DNA of 64,000 nucleotides. It comes from Bacteroidota bacterium (GTDB lineage: Bacteria; Bacteroidota; Bacteroidia; B-17B0; Aurantibacillaceae). The notes under the pieces are model-generated. The model made no database searches. It was not told where the DNA came from and saw only the letters and a program-made list of their open reading frames with translations. Of the stretch, positions 8,853 through 17,945 are shown one piece after another; positions within the stretch are counted from its first letter, which is position 1; every line of letters starts with the position of its first letter. The DNA lies in contig JAFDYB010000034.1 in assembly GCA_018267655.1 (NCBI GenBank), positions 1 to 64,000 on the forward strand, in the 5' to 3' direction. The position numbers were made by a program, and so were the translations under genes.

Positions 8853-10745
8853 TTAATTTATTGCCATGGTTAAAAGTACTATACACATGATAACTCCCAC
8901 AACCATGCTTATTATATAAAACCCAATATTTCCTTGTTGTAATAATCTTACCGCAGAACCCGATGTTTTTACAAAAGTTCCAACGCCATTTACAATTCCG
9001 TCAATTACTTGGTTATCTACAACTTTACTAAAGAAAGAAGATACAACGTCAATTGGTTTTTGAATAATTGTTTCGTAAATCTCATCAACATAGAACTTAT
9101 GAAACACTAATTTTTGCCAAGGTTTAAACTCATTTTCTTTTTCAACAGGAAGAACTTTGTTTTTCATATACAGCATATAGGCAAAATAAATACTCGCTGC
9201 GGCTGATAATATTGCTAAGCCCATTAATGTTGCTTCGGTTTCATGACTGAGCATTAATGGATTTTTAATTTTTATTACTTCATCTAAATGATGGTGCATC
9301 CAATTTGGTAAGCCTATAAATTCAGGCAAACCCAATAATCCTCCAATAATTGAAAGTGCTGCTAATACAATTAGTGGGAAAGTCATATTTGATGGCGACT
9401 CATGAAGATGATGTTCTTGCTCATGTGTACCCTTAAAGCTACCGTAAAATGTCAAAAAAATCATTCGGAACATGTAAAAAGCAGTAAGGATTGATGTTAG
9501 CATACCCACAAGCCATAATATTTTATTTTGCTCATAAACGTGCGCTAATAATTCATCTTTACTAAAAAACCCGCTAAACGGAGGAACGCCACTAATTGCT
9601 ATTGTTCCAATTAGCATTGTTATGAATGTGATTTTTATTTTTCCTTTTAATCCTCCCATTCTTCTAATATCTTGTTCGCCACCCATAGCATGAATTACAG
9701 AGCCTGCACCCAAAAATAAAAGTGCTTTAAAAAACGCATGTGTAGTAACATGAAATACTGCACTGCTATATGCGCCAACCCCAAGGCCTAAAAACATTAA
9801 CCCCAATTGCGAAACTGTTGAGTAAGCTAGAATTTTTTTAATATCATTTTGAAGTGTACCTATAATTGCAGCAAATAGCGCAGTAATAGCTCCAACAATA
9901 GCAACAAACGATGAGGCCTCTTGACTCATTGAGTAAAATACATTTGAGCGAACAATTATAAAAATACCCGCAGTTACCATTGTTGCAGCGTGTATTAAAG
10001 CTGACACAGGTGTCGGCCCAGCCATTGCATCGGGGAGCCAAGTATATAAAGGTAACTGAGCTGATTTTCCCATTGCGCCAATAAAAATAAATATAGCAAT
10101 TAACGTTATTGTGCTTGTTGAGGCTGTACCTGCTTTTTCAAATACTTCGGTATAACTTATGCTATTATAATTAGTGAAGATTAAAACGGTTGCTAATAAA
10201 AAACCTAAGTCGCCAATGCGATTCATTATAAAAGCTTTTTTTGCAGCGTTATTATAAGCAGTGTTTTTAAACCAAAAGCCAATTAGCAAGTAAGAGCAAA
10301 GTCCAACACCTTCCCAACCCACAAAGCTTACTACATAGTTATTGCCCAGCACTAGCAACAACATAAAAAACACGAATAAATTTAAGTAGGTAAAAAAACG
10401 AGAAAACCCTTCATCGCTATGCATATAACCAATTGAATAAACATGTATTAAAAAGCCTATTCCGGTAATTATTAATAAAAACCAAGCAGATAAAGGGTCA
10501 TATAGAAACTGGAAGGGAATTGTCAAATCACCTGAGTTTATCCAATCAAAAACATTTACAATGTTTTGCTTATGTGTAGAACTTTCTAATTCAAAAAATG
10601 CAAGTATCGAAATAATAAACGAAGCCAAAACACTGCCTGAGGCAATTATGCCACTCAAACTTTTAGTTATTTTTTTACCAAAAAAACCATTTATCAAAAA
10701 TCCAATGAGTGGAAAAAGCGGAACGAGTGATATTAATTTTATCAT
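8853..10745 (-). CDS. nuoL: NADH-quinone oxidoreductase subunit L
   Basis: The distal antiporter-like subunit of complex I, 630 residues. It begins with the Proton_antipo_N region (FVGWEGVGLCSYLLIGFW near 141-158). The core has AKKAFIMNRIGDLGFLLA near 168-185, KSAQLPLYTWLPDAMAGPTPVSALIHAATMV near 227-257 and NDIKKILAYSTVSQLGLMF near 300-318. A long C-terminal extension to residue 630 corresponds to the lateral amphipathic helix and the last membrane anchor. Length is normal. It is preceded by nuoK at 8 bases and followed by nuoM at 13 bases. Confidence 0.97.
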   Translation of the reverse strand: MIKLISLVPLFPLIGFLINGFFGKKITKSLSGIIASGSVLASFIISILAFFELESSTHKQNIVNVFDWINSGDLTIPFQFLYDPLSAWFLLIITGIGFLIHVYSIGYMHSDEGFSRFFTYLNLFVFFMLLLVLGNNYVVSFVGWEGVGLCSYLLIGFWFKNTAYNNAAKKAFIMNRIGDLGFLLATVLIFTNYNSISYTEVFEKAGTASTSTITLIAIFIFIGAMGKSAQLPLYTWLPDAMAGPTPVSALIHAATMVTAGIFIIVRSNVFYSMSQEASSFVAIVGAITALFAAIIGTLQNDIKKILAYSTVSQLGLMFLGLGVGAYSSAVFHVTTHAFFKALLFLGAGSVIHAMGGEQDIRRMGGLKGKIKITFITMLIGTIAISGVPPFSGFFSKDELLAHVYEQNKILWLVGMLTSILTAFYMFRMIFLTFYGSFKGTHEQEHHLHESPSNMTFPLIVLAALSIIGGLLGLPEFIGLPNWMHHHLDEVIKIKNPLMLSHETEATLMGLAILSAAASIYFAYMLYMKNKVLPVEKENEFKPWQKLVFHKFYVDEIYETIIQKPIDVVSSFFSKVVDNQVIDGIVNGVGTFVKTSGSAVRLLQQGNIGFYIISMVVGVIMCIVLLTMAIN

Positions 10746-10753
10746 ATAATTTT

Positions 10754-11065
10754 TTAATTTTTTAAATTACTTAATAAATCTGTGTCAATACTTTTAATAT
10801 TACGGTAAATCATACTTAATATTGCCAAGCCAACTGCTACCTCAGCCGCAGCCACCGCCATAATAAAAAACACAAAAACTTGTCCGGAGGCATCGTTATG
10901 AAGGACACTAAACGACACAAGCAATAAATTAACTGCATTCAGCATTAATTCAATGCACATAAAAATAATTATAGAGTTACGGCGTGCCATAACGCCTACT
11001 GCGCCTATAATAAACAATACCGCAGAGAGCAGTATATAATAATTTATTGAAATTCCATTTATCAT
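10754..11065 (-). CDS. nuoK: NADH-quinone oxidoreductase subunit K
   Basis: Small membrane subunit of complex I, 103 residues with three helices. It shows the family core [30 protein letters not shown] (residues about 23-52) with the conserved membrane Glu, and the second conserved Glu in [17 protein letters not shown] (about 71-87). Its ATG overlaps the stop of nuoJ by four bases, which points to translational coupling. Confidence 0.96.
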   Translation of the reverse strand: MINGISINYYILLSAVLFIIGAVGVMARRNSIIIFMCIELMLNAVNLLLVSFSVLHNDASGQVFVFFIMAVAAAEVAVGLAILSMIYRNIKSIDTDLLSNLKN

Positions 11066-11574
11066 TTTATTTCTTTTTTACCTATCATTATTGCTCCAAC
11101 CAAAGCTGCCAATAACAAAATACTGGCTATTTCGAATGGAAATAAAAATTCGCTGAATAATACTTTTCCTAAGTTTTTTACTAATCCTATTTGGCTAGCA
11201 CCGTAAGTTGTAAGCTGCAACTGCTCTGACCCTTTTAATGACCCTACTAAGACAAACAGCATTAATCCTCCGGATATACCTGCAATTATTTTTGTTAACC
11301 ATGTTCGCTGTGGTTCAGTATCTTGATTTAAATTCATAAGCATTATAACAAAGAGAAACAAAACCATAATAGCGCCGGCATAAACAACAATATGCACTAC
11401 TGCCAAAAATTGAGCATTTAACAATAAGTAATGTCCTGCAATACAAAAAAAAGCCATCACAAGATAAAGCACGCTGTTAACAGGGTTTCGGCTAAAAACA
11501 ACCATTAGCCCAAACATAATGGCTAAGAACGAAAGTATTCCAAAAAGCCATTGAGTTATTGTATATCCTAACAT
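11062..11574 (-). CDS. nuoJ: NADH-quinone oxidoreductase subunit J
   Basis: Membrane subunit of complex I, 170 residues with five helices. The family stretch [23 protein letters not shown] (residues about 60-82) is present, including the pi-bulge region of helix 3. It follows nuoI after 22 bases and overlaps nuoK by four bases. The C-terminal end carries a short basic tail after the last helix. Confidence 0.96.
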   Translation of the reverse strand: MLGYTITQWLFGILSFLAIMFGLMVVFSRNPVNSVLYLVMAFFCIAGHYLLLNAQFLAVVHIVVYAGAIMVLFLFVIMLMNLNQDTEPQRTWLTKIIAGISGGLMLFVLVGSLKGSEQLQLTTYGASQIGLVKNLGKVLFSEFLFPFEIASILLLAALVGAIMIGKKEIK

Positions 11575-11596
11575 ATTCTTCTAATTAATTCTTTAT

Positions 11597-12199
11597 TTAA
11601 TGTCCTTTTATTTTTTTTCCGTTCCAAAGCGTGTTATGTTTTGTTCCCGGTATTTTTTTAAACTCGGCTACTTCAATAGTTTGACGCTTTGTTACATCTA
11701 TGCGCTTGTCTATTTTTTCAACTAACTTATCTTTCCCATAAATAAAATCTTCACGTTCAAATTCAACATCTACAAGACGGTCGGTTAAAAATATAGCTTC
11801 TTTAGGGCATGCTTCTTCACACAAGCCACAAAAAATACAACGCAACATGTTAATTTCATAAATGCGTGCGTATTTTTCTTCGCGGTATAAATGCTCTTCT
11901 CCTTTTTTGCGCTCTCCACTTTCCATAGTAATTGCTTCAGCCGGACAGGCAACGGCGCACATACCACAAGAAGTACAACGTTCTGCACCATTTTCGTCAC
12001 GTTTTAAAACATGCTGCCCACGATACACAGGTGCCATAGGTCTTAACTCATCGGGATACTTAACAGTTGCTCTACGTTTAAATAAATGGCTCCCGGTAAT
12101 TAACATTCCCTTTATTATTTCAGGTAAGTATATTTTTTCGGAAGTGCTCATTACCTTATTTGAGACAACTTTGCTGCGGTTTGTAAGTTTCATTTCCAT
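11597..12199 (-). CDS. nuoI: NADH-quinone oxidoreductase subunit I
   Basis: Peripheral-arm subunit that carries clusters N6a and N6b. The 200-residue protein has two classical 4Fe-4S motifs: Cys75/78/81/85 (CTSCGMCAVACP) and Cys121/124/127/131 (CIFCGLCEEACP). A basic N-terminal segment with the RRATVKYPDE stretch lies before them. An in-frame ATG two codons downstream (12193) is an alternative start. nuoH ends one base before this gene starts, so the two genes are practically contiguous. Confidence 0.97.
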   Translation of the reverse strand: MEMKLTNRSKVVSNKVMSTSEKIYLPEIIKGMLITGSHLFKRRATVKYPDELRPMAPVYRGQHVLKRDENGAERCTSCGMCAVACPAEAITMESGERKKGEEHLYREEKYARIYEINMLRCIFCGLCEEACPKEAIFLTDRLVDVEFEREDFIYGKDKLVEKIDKRIDVTKRQTIEVAEFKKIPGTKHNTLWNGKKIKGH

Positions 12200-12200
12200 T

Positions 12201-13259
12201 TTAAAAATGTATATTTCCTCTTATAAATTCTATCACTACTGTAAGCGCCAAGTTAAACAACGACAGTGGCAATAATATTTTCCATCCTAAATTCATCAAT
12301 TGGTCGTATCGGAAGCGTGGTAAAGTCCAACGAATCCACATAAAAACGCAAATAAATATAACGATTTTAGTGAAAAATGCTCCAAATCCGATTAAAGAAA
12401 TCCAAATACTTCCTTCTTGTAAACCTAACGCATGGTATAACTCTTGTGCAAACGGAAAATTATATCCACCAAAGTAAAAAGCGCTCATGATAGCTGATGA
12501 AACAAACATATTAATGTATTCTGCAAATAAATATAATCCTAATTTCATTGAAGAATATTCTGTGTGGTAGCCTCCAACTAACTCCGATTCGCACTCAGGC
12601 AAATCAAATGGGGCGCGATTAGTTTCAGCTAAAGCACAAATAAAAAATATTAAGAACCCTAAAGGTTGCCATACAACATTTGCAACCCCTGCATCTTGCT
12701 GCTCTACAATATCGTGCAAACTAAGTGAACCGCCGGTTGATATTACTAAGCTAATAATACTAATACCCATTGCTATTTCATAACTAATCATTTGTGATGA
12801 AGCGCGTATAGCTCCTAATAAAGCGTATTTATTGTTTGATGCCCATCCGCCAATCATAATACCATATACTCCAATGGAAGCAACTCCCAATATATACAAT
12901 ACCCCTATGTTAATATCGGTAATTTGAAATGAAATGTGTTTGCCTGATGAAGTAATAAAATCTTTTCCCCAAGGAATTACGCTGCCCGTTAAAAGAGCTG
13001 TTATCATAAACAAACTTGGGCCTAAAATGAATAAAAACTTATTGCTCACATTAGGAATAATTTCTTCTTTAAAAAACATTTTGCCACCATCGGCTAAGGG
13101 CTGTAACAAACCCTTTGGTCCTGCTCTATCCGGGCCTACTCTATCTTGAAGTAATGCCGAAAATTTTCTTTCCCACAATGTTGAATACGCTGCTACTCCT
13201 AACGATATCGCAAATACAACGGTACAAGTAATTAACTTTATTAATATAAAACTTATCAT
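12201..13259 (-). CDS. nuoH: NADH-quinone oxidoreductase subunit H
   Basis: Membrane subunit at the junction with the peripheral arm, forming part of the quinone chamber. It has 352 residues and about eight helices. Diagnostic segments are WERKFSALLQDRVGPDRAGP (residues 29-48), ASSQMISYEIAMGISIIS near 157-175, AETNRAPFDLPECESELVGG near 220-240 and YHTEYSSMKLGLYLFAEY. The charged loop ETNRAPFDLPE is the most conserved signature of the family. It lies three bases after nuoG and directly before nuoI. Confidence 0.97.
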   Translation of the reverse strand: MISFILIKLITCTVVFAISLGVAAYSTLWERKFSALLQDRVGPDRAGPKGLLQPLADGGKMFFKEEIIPNVSNKFLFILGPSLFMITALLTGSVIPWGKDFITSSGKHISFQITDINIGVLYILGVASIGVYGIMIGGWASNNKYALLGAIRASSQMISYEIAMGISIISLVISTGGSLSLHDIVEQQDAGVANVVWQPLGFLIFFICALAETNRAPFDLPECESELVGGYHTEYSSMKLGLYLFAEYINMFVSSAIMSAFYFGGYNFPFAQELYHALGLQEGSIWISLIGFGAFFTKIVIFICVFMWIRWTLPRFRYDQLMNLGWKILLPLSLFNLALTVVIEFIRGNIHF

Positions 13260-13262
13260 AAT

Positions 13263-14246
13263 TTATGGTCGTTTATCAATTTTCATAAAGCCTAAGGCTT
13301 TTTGTTGTTTCATTATTTGAACTTTTAACTCATTTAAGTGTGTATAATGGTTTTGAGAAATTACACTATGGCGGTTAACTTTTGTTGGGCCTTCAATTAC
13401 CCAATCACTTGTTTTCTTTTTATCAAAACGGCATTCGTTACAAATAAAATCTTCCACTTCGCCCCATTCGTCTTTACGGCCCGTAACTCTTAAAATATCT
13501 TCGCCTTTATACCACAATCTAACATTGCCTTTGCATTTTTTACAATCTCTATGAGCATCAACCGGTTTAGTAAACCAAACACGTTGTTTAAAACGAAATG
13601 TTTTATCGGTTAAAGCACCCACAGGGCAAACATCAATTACATTGCCTGAAAAATCATTTTCAATTACATTTTCGATATATGTTGTAATTTCTGAAGCGTC
13701 GCCTCTATGCATCATGCCATGTACGCGCCCATCGGTTAGCTGTTCTGCCACTTTTACACAGCGGTAACAATGAATGCAACGGTTCATGTGTAATTTAATT
13801 TTATTGCCAATATCAATTACCTCATACTCACGTTTTTTAAATTCAAGGCGTGACTTTTCAGTTCCATGCCCGTAAGATAAATCTTGTAAATCGCACTCAC
13901 CAGCTTGGTCGCATACCGGGCAATCTAAAGGGTGGTTTAATAGTAAAAATTCTACAACCCCTTTGCGAGCTTCTAAAATATCTGGCGATGTAACGTTTTG
14001 AACAACCATTCCTTCCATAACTTCTGTTCTACAACTTGCAACAGGCTTTGGCATTGGGTTAGGGTTAGCTGCACTACCTTGCGTAACTTTTACTAAGCAA
14101 GTGCGACAATACCCTCCTGATGTTTTTAGTTTTGAATAGTAGCACATGGTGGGAGGTGCCACTTCGTGCCCTATCATACGTGCTGCTTGAAGAATGGTAG
14201 TTCCTTTTGGCACATCAATTTCTATTCCGTCTATTGTTACTTTCAT
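13263..14246 (-). CDS. nuoG: NADH-quinone oxidoreductase subunit G, short form
   Basis: Iron-sulfur subunit of the electron-input module. At 327 residues it is far shorter than the roughly 700-900 residues of proteobacterial NuoG, because the molybdopterin-oxidoreductase-like domain is missing. Visible ligands are the 2Fe-2S set Cys35/47/50/72, the N5 set His105/Cys109/112/118 and the N4 set Cys157/160/163/207. A further CxxC pair at 235/238 and 269/272 stands where the N7-like domain would begin. Short NuoG proteins are usual in Bacteroidota, so this is not a broken gene. The ORF6N gene, not nuoF, lies directly upstream, 18 bases away. Confidence 0.95.
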   Translation of the reverse strand: MKVTIDGIEIDVPKGTTILQAARMIGHEVAPPTMCYYSKLKTSGGYCRTCLVKVTQGSAANPNPMPKPVASCRTEVMEGMVVQNVTSPDILEARKGVVEFLLLNHPLDCPVCDQAGECDLQDLSYGHGTEKSRLEFKKREYEVIDIGNKIKLHMNRCIHCYRCVKVAEQLTDGRVHGMMHRGDASEITTYIENVIENDFSGNVIDVCPVGALTDKTFRFKQRVWFTKPVDAHRDCKKCKGNVRLWYKGEDILRVTGRKDEWGEVEDFICNECRFDKKKTSDWVIEGPTKVNRHSVISQNHYTHLNELKVQIMKQQKALGFMKIDKRP

Positions 14247-14264
14247 TTTATCTGAAATACTTTT

Positions 14265-14777
14265 TTAAACTTTATATCCTATTTTTTTCCGTTTAATAAT
14301 TTTTTCCTCTGCTTTTTTTGCGTCCATTAAATAATTTAACGCTTCATAAACATCAGAAAATTGTTTGTTGTACTTTTTTTCAACTTCTTCAATCTTTTTA
14401 GCTAAATCAGCATGTTGGAGTAACATTTGTTTTGCCGCAACAAATACGCGCATAATGCTAATGTTTACCTGTATAGCCTTTTTACTTTTTAGTACACTTG
14501 AAAGCATAGCCACACCTTGTTCTGTAAAGGCATAAGGCATTTTTTGGGTACCGCCCCTTTTTTCTGTTTTTGATATCACAATTTGTGACATCAAAGTTTC
14601 AAATTCTGTTTTAGTTAACTGAAACATAAAATCATCGGGAAAACGCTCAGCGTTCCTTTTCACAGCCTGATTTAAAACTCTTGTTTCAATTTCATACATA
14701 GCGGCCAAATCAAAATCAAGCATAACCTTTTGGTTACGGATTTCAAAAATTTTGCTTTGTATGTTTTTTATAATCAT
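14265..14777 (-). CDS. ORF6N-domain protein inserted between nuoF and nuoG
   Basis: A 170-residue protein unrelated to complex I. Residues about 8-95 form an ORF6N domain: [20 protein letters not shown], then [24 protein letters not shown], then [22 protein letters not shown]. This phage-type DNA-binding domain is related to KilA-N/BRO proteins and occurs in phages and in bacterial chromosomes. The C-terminal part (about 110-170) is helical and charged, probably coiled-coil. It sits in the nuo operon on the same strand, 6 bases after nuoF and 18 bases before nuoG, so it must be transcribed with nuo unless it has its own promoter. No flanking repeats were seen. A link to complex I is unproven, and a recently settled selfish or phage-derived gene is the simplest view. 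Confidence 0.88.
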   Translation of the reverse strand: MIIKNIQSKIFEIRNQKVMLDFDLAAMYEIETRVLNQAVKRNAERFPDDFMFQLTKTEFETLMSQIVISKTEKRGGTQKMPYAFTEQGVAMLSSVLKSKKAIQVNISIMRVFVAAKQMLLQHADLAKKIEEVEKKYNKQFSDVYEALNYLMDAKKAEEKIIKRKKIGYKV

Positions 14778-14783
14778 TCTCTG

Positions 14784-16121
14784 CTATTTTGCTATTTTAT
14801 TTAATCGGTTATAATGACTTACATCATTAAATTTTTTACTTTTAGCAATATCAATAAACTCTTGTTTGAAATGGCGAATAGCAGCAGCTACAGGCCATGC
14901 AGCGGCTTCTCCTAAAGGACAAATAGTTTTTCCTTCTATTTTTCCTTGAACGTCCCAAAGCAAATCAACATCGCTTTCGTTTGCAGTGCCGTTCAAAAAT
15001 TTATGTAATATTTTTTCCATCCATGCAGTTCCTTCACGGCATGGCGAGCATTGCCCGCAAGATTCGTGGCGATAGAAGCGTGAGAAGGTAAATAAATTTT
15101 TAACAATACTTGTATCTTCGTCCATTACAATAAATCCACCAGAACCTAACATCGTACCGGTTTGAAAACCTCCATCAGAAAGGCTTTCGTATGTCATTAA
15201 ACGAGGCTCGCCTTTAGCGGTTTTTAAAATTAATTCGGTAGGCAAAATGGGTACCGATGAGCCTCCGGCTACCACAGCTTTTAATTTTTTACCGTTTCGA
15301 ATGCCTCCACAATATTCTTCACTATAAATAAACTCTTCTACGGGTACTCCTAATTCAATTTCATAAACACCGGGCTTATTGATATGCCCTGATGCTGAAA
15401 TTAATTTTGTTCCGGTTGATTTTCCAATGCCAATTTTTGCATACTCTTCACCACCCATATTTACAATTGGGCAAACAGCAGCAATGGTTTCAACATTATT
15501 AACTACTGTTGGGCAACCCCACAATCCTGCAACGGCAGGAAATGGTGGTTTAATGCGCGGATTACCGCGTTTGCCTTCTAATGATTCTAATAAAGCGGTT
15601 TCTTCACCACAAATATAAGCCCCTCCACCTACTTGCACTGATAATTCAAGTGAGTAATTAGTGCCTAAAATATTTTTTCCTAACCAGCCTGCTGCATAAG
15701 CTTCGCGAATGGCTTGTTCTAAAATACGCGCCACATAAAAATATTCGCCACGGATATAAATATAAGATTGATTGGCCCCCAACGCATAAGAAGAGGTTAT
15801 CATTCCCTCAACTAAAGCATGAGGGATTTTTTCCATTAAATAGCGATCTTTAAATGTTCCAGGTTCCGACTCATCGGCATTACATACTAAATAACGAGGC
15901 ACTCCTTCGGGTTTTGCTAAAAAACTCCACTTCAAGCCTGTAGGAAATCCTGCTCCTCCGCGCCCGCGCAATCCCGATTTTTTAACCTCATCGGTAACTT
16001 GATCGGGGGTCATTGTTTTTAAAGCTTTCTCTACTGAAGCGTATCCTCCATGGGCTCTATATACCTCAAGGGTGTGAATGCCTTGTACTTTATCATTATG
16101 TATTAAAAGTTTCTTTCCCAT
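14784..16121 (-). CDS. nuoF: NADH-quinone oxidoreductase subunit F
   Basis: The NADH- and FMN-binding subunit with cluster N3, 445 residues. It shows the NADH-binding loop GLRGRGGAGFPTGLKW (about 51-66), the FMN-binding stretch YLVCNADESEPGTFKDR (about 77-93), GGGAYICGEETAL (about 165-177) and the 4Fe-4S ligands in ESCGQCSPCREG (about 353-364) with a later Cys in TICPLGE. Its start codon overlaps the end of nuoE by one base. Downstream, only 6 bases separate it from the foreign ORF6N gene. Confidence 0.97.
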   Translation of the reverse strand: MGKKLLIHNDKVQGIHTLEVYRAHGGYASVEKALKTMTPDQVTDEVKKSGLRGRGGAGFPTGLKWSFLAKPEGVPRYLVCNADESEPGTFKDRYLMEKIPHALVEGMITSSYALGANQSYIYIRGEYFYVARILEQAIREAYAAGWLGKNILGTNYSLELSVQVGGGAYICGEETALLESLEGKRGNPRIKPPFPAVAGLWGCPTVVNNVETIAAVCPIVNMGGEEYAKIGIGKSTGTKLISASGHINKPGVYEIELGVPVEEFIYSEEYCGGIRNGKKLKAVVAGGSSVPILPTELILKTAKGEPRLMTYESLSDGGFQTGTMLGSGGFIVMDEDTSIVKNLFTFSRFYRHESCGQCSPCREGTAWMEKILHKFLNGTANESDVDLLWDVQGKIEGKTICPLGEAAAWPVAAAIRHFKQEFIDIAKSKKFNDVSHYNRLNKIAK

Positions 16122-16702
16122 TACAATGTGTTTTGATAGTCTAAATCAGTATAATTTCGTTGTTTGCCTTCCGATTTGTATTTTTCAAGAATAGAATCTA
16201 CTTTTTCGTACGTTAAATTTTCGTGAAAGGACGCTCCACATTGCAGCATCGGTGCGGTTCCACAAGAACCTAAACATTCGGCGGTTTTAAGTGTAAACAT
16301 ACCATCTTTAGTAGTTTCGCCCGCTTTTATGTTCAATTTTTTTTCGATGTATTTTACTATATCCTCTGCTCCATTTAACCAGCATGAGCTTGTTTGACAA
16401 ACCTCTAATACACACTTGCCAACCGGTTTTAAATTATACATGGTGTAAAACGAAGCCACTTCAAACACTTCAACAGAACGAATTTTTAAAACAGAAGCTA
16501 CATAATCCATCACTTCGGGGCTTAACCAGCCGCCAAACTCAGCTTGAGCTAAATGTAAAATAGGTAACAAAGCCGATTTTTGTTTTCCTTCAGGATAACG
16601 ACTAATAATTGTTTTTACGGTTTCCATTGCCGCATCGCTAAACTTTATTTCGGCTCGTTTAGCTTTATCAAAGTGTTGTGCTCCGTGTACTTGACTACTC
16701 AT
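16121..16702 (-). CDS. nuoE: NADH-quinone oxidoreductase subunit E
   Basis: Thioredoxin-fold 2Fe-2S subunit (cluster N1a) of the NADH-dehydrogenase module, 193 residues. The cluster ligands Cys102, Cys107, Cys143 and Cys147 are all present in the normal C-x4-C and C-x3-C spacing. The helical N-terminal region with LLPILHLAQAEFGGWLSPEV is typical. The gene follows nuoD after 24 bases and shares one base with nuoF. Confidence 0.97.
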   Translation of the reverse strand: MSSQVHGAQHFDKAKRAEIKFSDAAMETVKTIISRYPEGKQKSALLPILHLAQAEFGGWLSPEVMDYVASVLKIRSVEVFEVASFYTMYNLKPVGKCVLEVCQTSSCWLNGAEDIVKYIEKKLNIKAGETTKDGMFTLKTAECLGSCGTAPMLQCGASFHENLTYEKVDSILEKYKSEGKQRNYTDLDYQNTL

Positions 16703-16726
16703 TTATTTAAAAGTTTTATTTTTCAA

Positions 16727-17938
16727 TTACGCATCTAATTCTCCAGCAATTACATTCATGCTACTCATTGTTATTATGGCATCGCTTAACATGCTTCCTT
16801 TCACCATCTCTGGGTATGCCTGATAGTAAATAAAGCATGGTCTTCTAAAATGCAGGCGATATGGGGTTCTGCCGCCATCACTCACCAAATAAAATCCAAG
16901 CTCGCCATTACCTCCTTCAACACAATGATAAACTTCACCCTTTGGCGCATCAGTTTCTCCCATTACAATTTTAAAGTGATAAATTAAAGCTTCCATTTGG
17001 TTATAAACTTGTTCTTTTGGCGGCAGGTAAAAATCAGGCACATCGGCTCTAAAGCCACCCTCTTTGGGCATATTTTTTAAGGCTTGTTCTATTATTTTTA
17101 ATGATTGCCACATTTCCTCTTGCCGCACCATAAAACGATCGTAAGTATCGCCACTTGTGCCTACAGGTACAATAAAATCAAAGTCCTCGTATGATGAATA
17201 TGGGGAAGCTATGCGCACATCGTAATCAACGCCGGCTGCACGTAAGTTTGGGCCTGTAAAACTGTATTCTAAAGCCATTTCTGCGCTAATTGGGCCGCAG
17301 TTTATTGTACGGTCCATAAATATTCTATTTCTTTCTAAAAGCCCTGCAAATTCTTTTAATGCCTTAGGATATTCTTTTACAAAGCTCTGTATCAATTCCC
17401 ATGTTTTTGGCGACCAATCGCGCTCAAATCCACCTATTCTGCCAATGTTTGAGGTTAAACGACCGCCGCAAATTGACTCATAAATATCATATATTTTTTC
17501 GCGCCATTGGAAAATATATAAAAATCCTGTCATGGCGCCGGTATCAACGCCTATTACTGAATTGCAAATTAAGTGGTCTGATATTCGCGAAAGCTCCATG
17601 ATAATAATACGCATGTATTCAACACGCTTGGGTAGCTTTACGCCGTATAATTTTTCAACAGTCATTTCCCAACCCATATTATTAATAGGCGCCGAGCAAT
17701 AGTTTAATCTATCTGTTATTGGTGTAATTTGCCCGTAAGGGCGACGTTCTGCTAATTTTTCAAAAGCACGATGTATATAACCAACGGTAGGCGTAGCTTC
17801 ATGAATAATTTCGCCATCCATTTTTAACACGTTTTGAAAAATACCGTGTGTTGCAGGGTGCGTAGGCCCAAGATTTAGAGTAGAGTATTCTTTCTCTTCT
17901 TCTTGTGGTGTAGGTTCAATATTAATTTGCTTACTCAT
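16727..17938 (-). CDS. nuoD: NADH-quinone oxidoreductase subunit D
   Basis: The 49-kDa-type subunit of complex I that lines the quinone site, 403 residues, separate from NuoC as in most bacteria outside the enterics. Signatures are LNLGPTHPATHGIFQNVLKMDGE (about 21-43), GYIHRAFEKLAE (about 53-64), the YCSAPINNMGW stretch (about 80-90), and the C-terminal RPCFIYYQAYPEMVKGSMLSDAIITMSSMNVIAGELDA. The gene upstream is not nuoC but a methyltransferase that ends 7 bases before this start. Confidence 0.97.
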   Translation of the reverse strand: MSKQINIEPTPQEEEKEYSTLNLGPTHPATHGIFQNVLKMDGEIIHEATPTVGYIHRAFEKLAERRPYGQITPITDRLNYCSAPINNMGWEMTVEKLYGVKLPKRVEYMRIIIMELSRISDHLICNSVIGVDTGAMTGFLYIFQWREKIYDIYESICGGRLTSNIGRIGGFERDWSPKTWELIQSFVKEYPKALKEFAGLLERNRIFMDRTINCGPISAEMALEYSFTGPNLRAAGVDYDVRIASPYSSYEDFDFIVPVGTSGDTYDRFMVRQEEMWQSLKIIEQALKNMPKEGGFRADVPDFYLPPKEQVYNQMEALIYHFKIVMGETDAPKGEVYHCVEGGNGELGFYLVSDGGRTPYRLHFRRPCFIYYQAYPEMVKGSMLSDAIITMSSMNVIAGELDA

Positions 17939-17945
17939 TTATAAA

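Noticed and set aside
9844-10041. Cys-rich 65-residue frame inside nuoL
   Set aside because: It lies on the same strand in another frame of a strongly conserved gene, and its Cys content comes from the out-of-frame reading.
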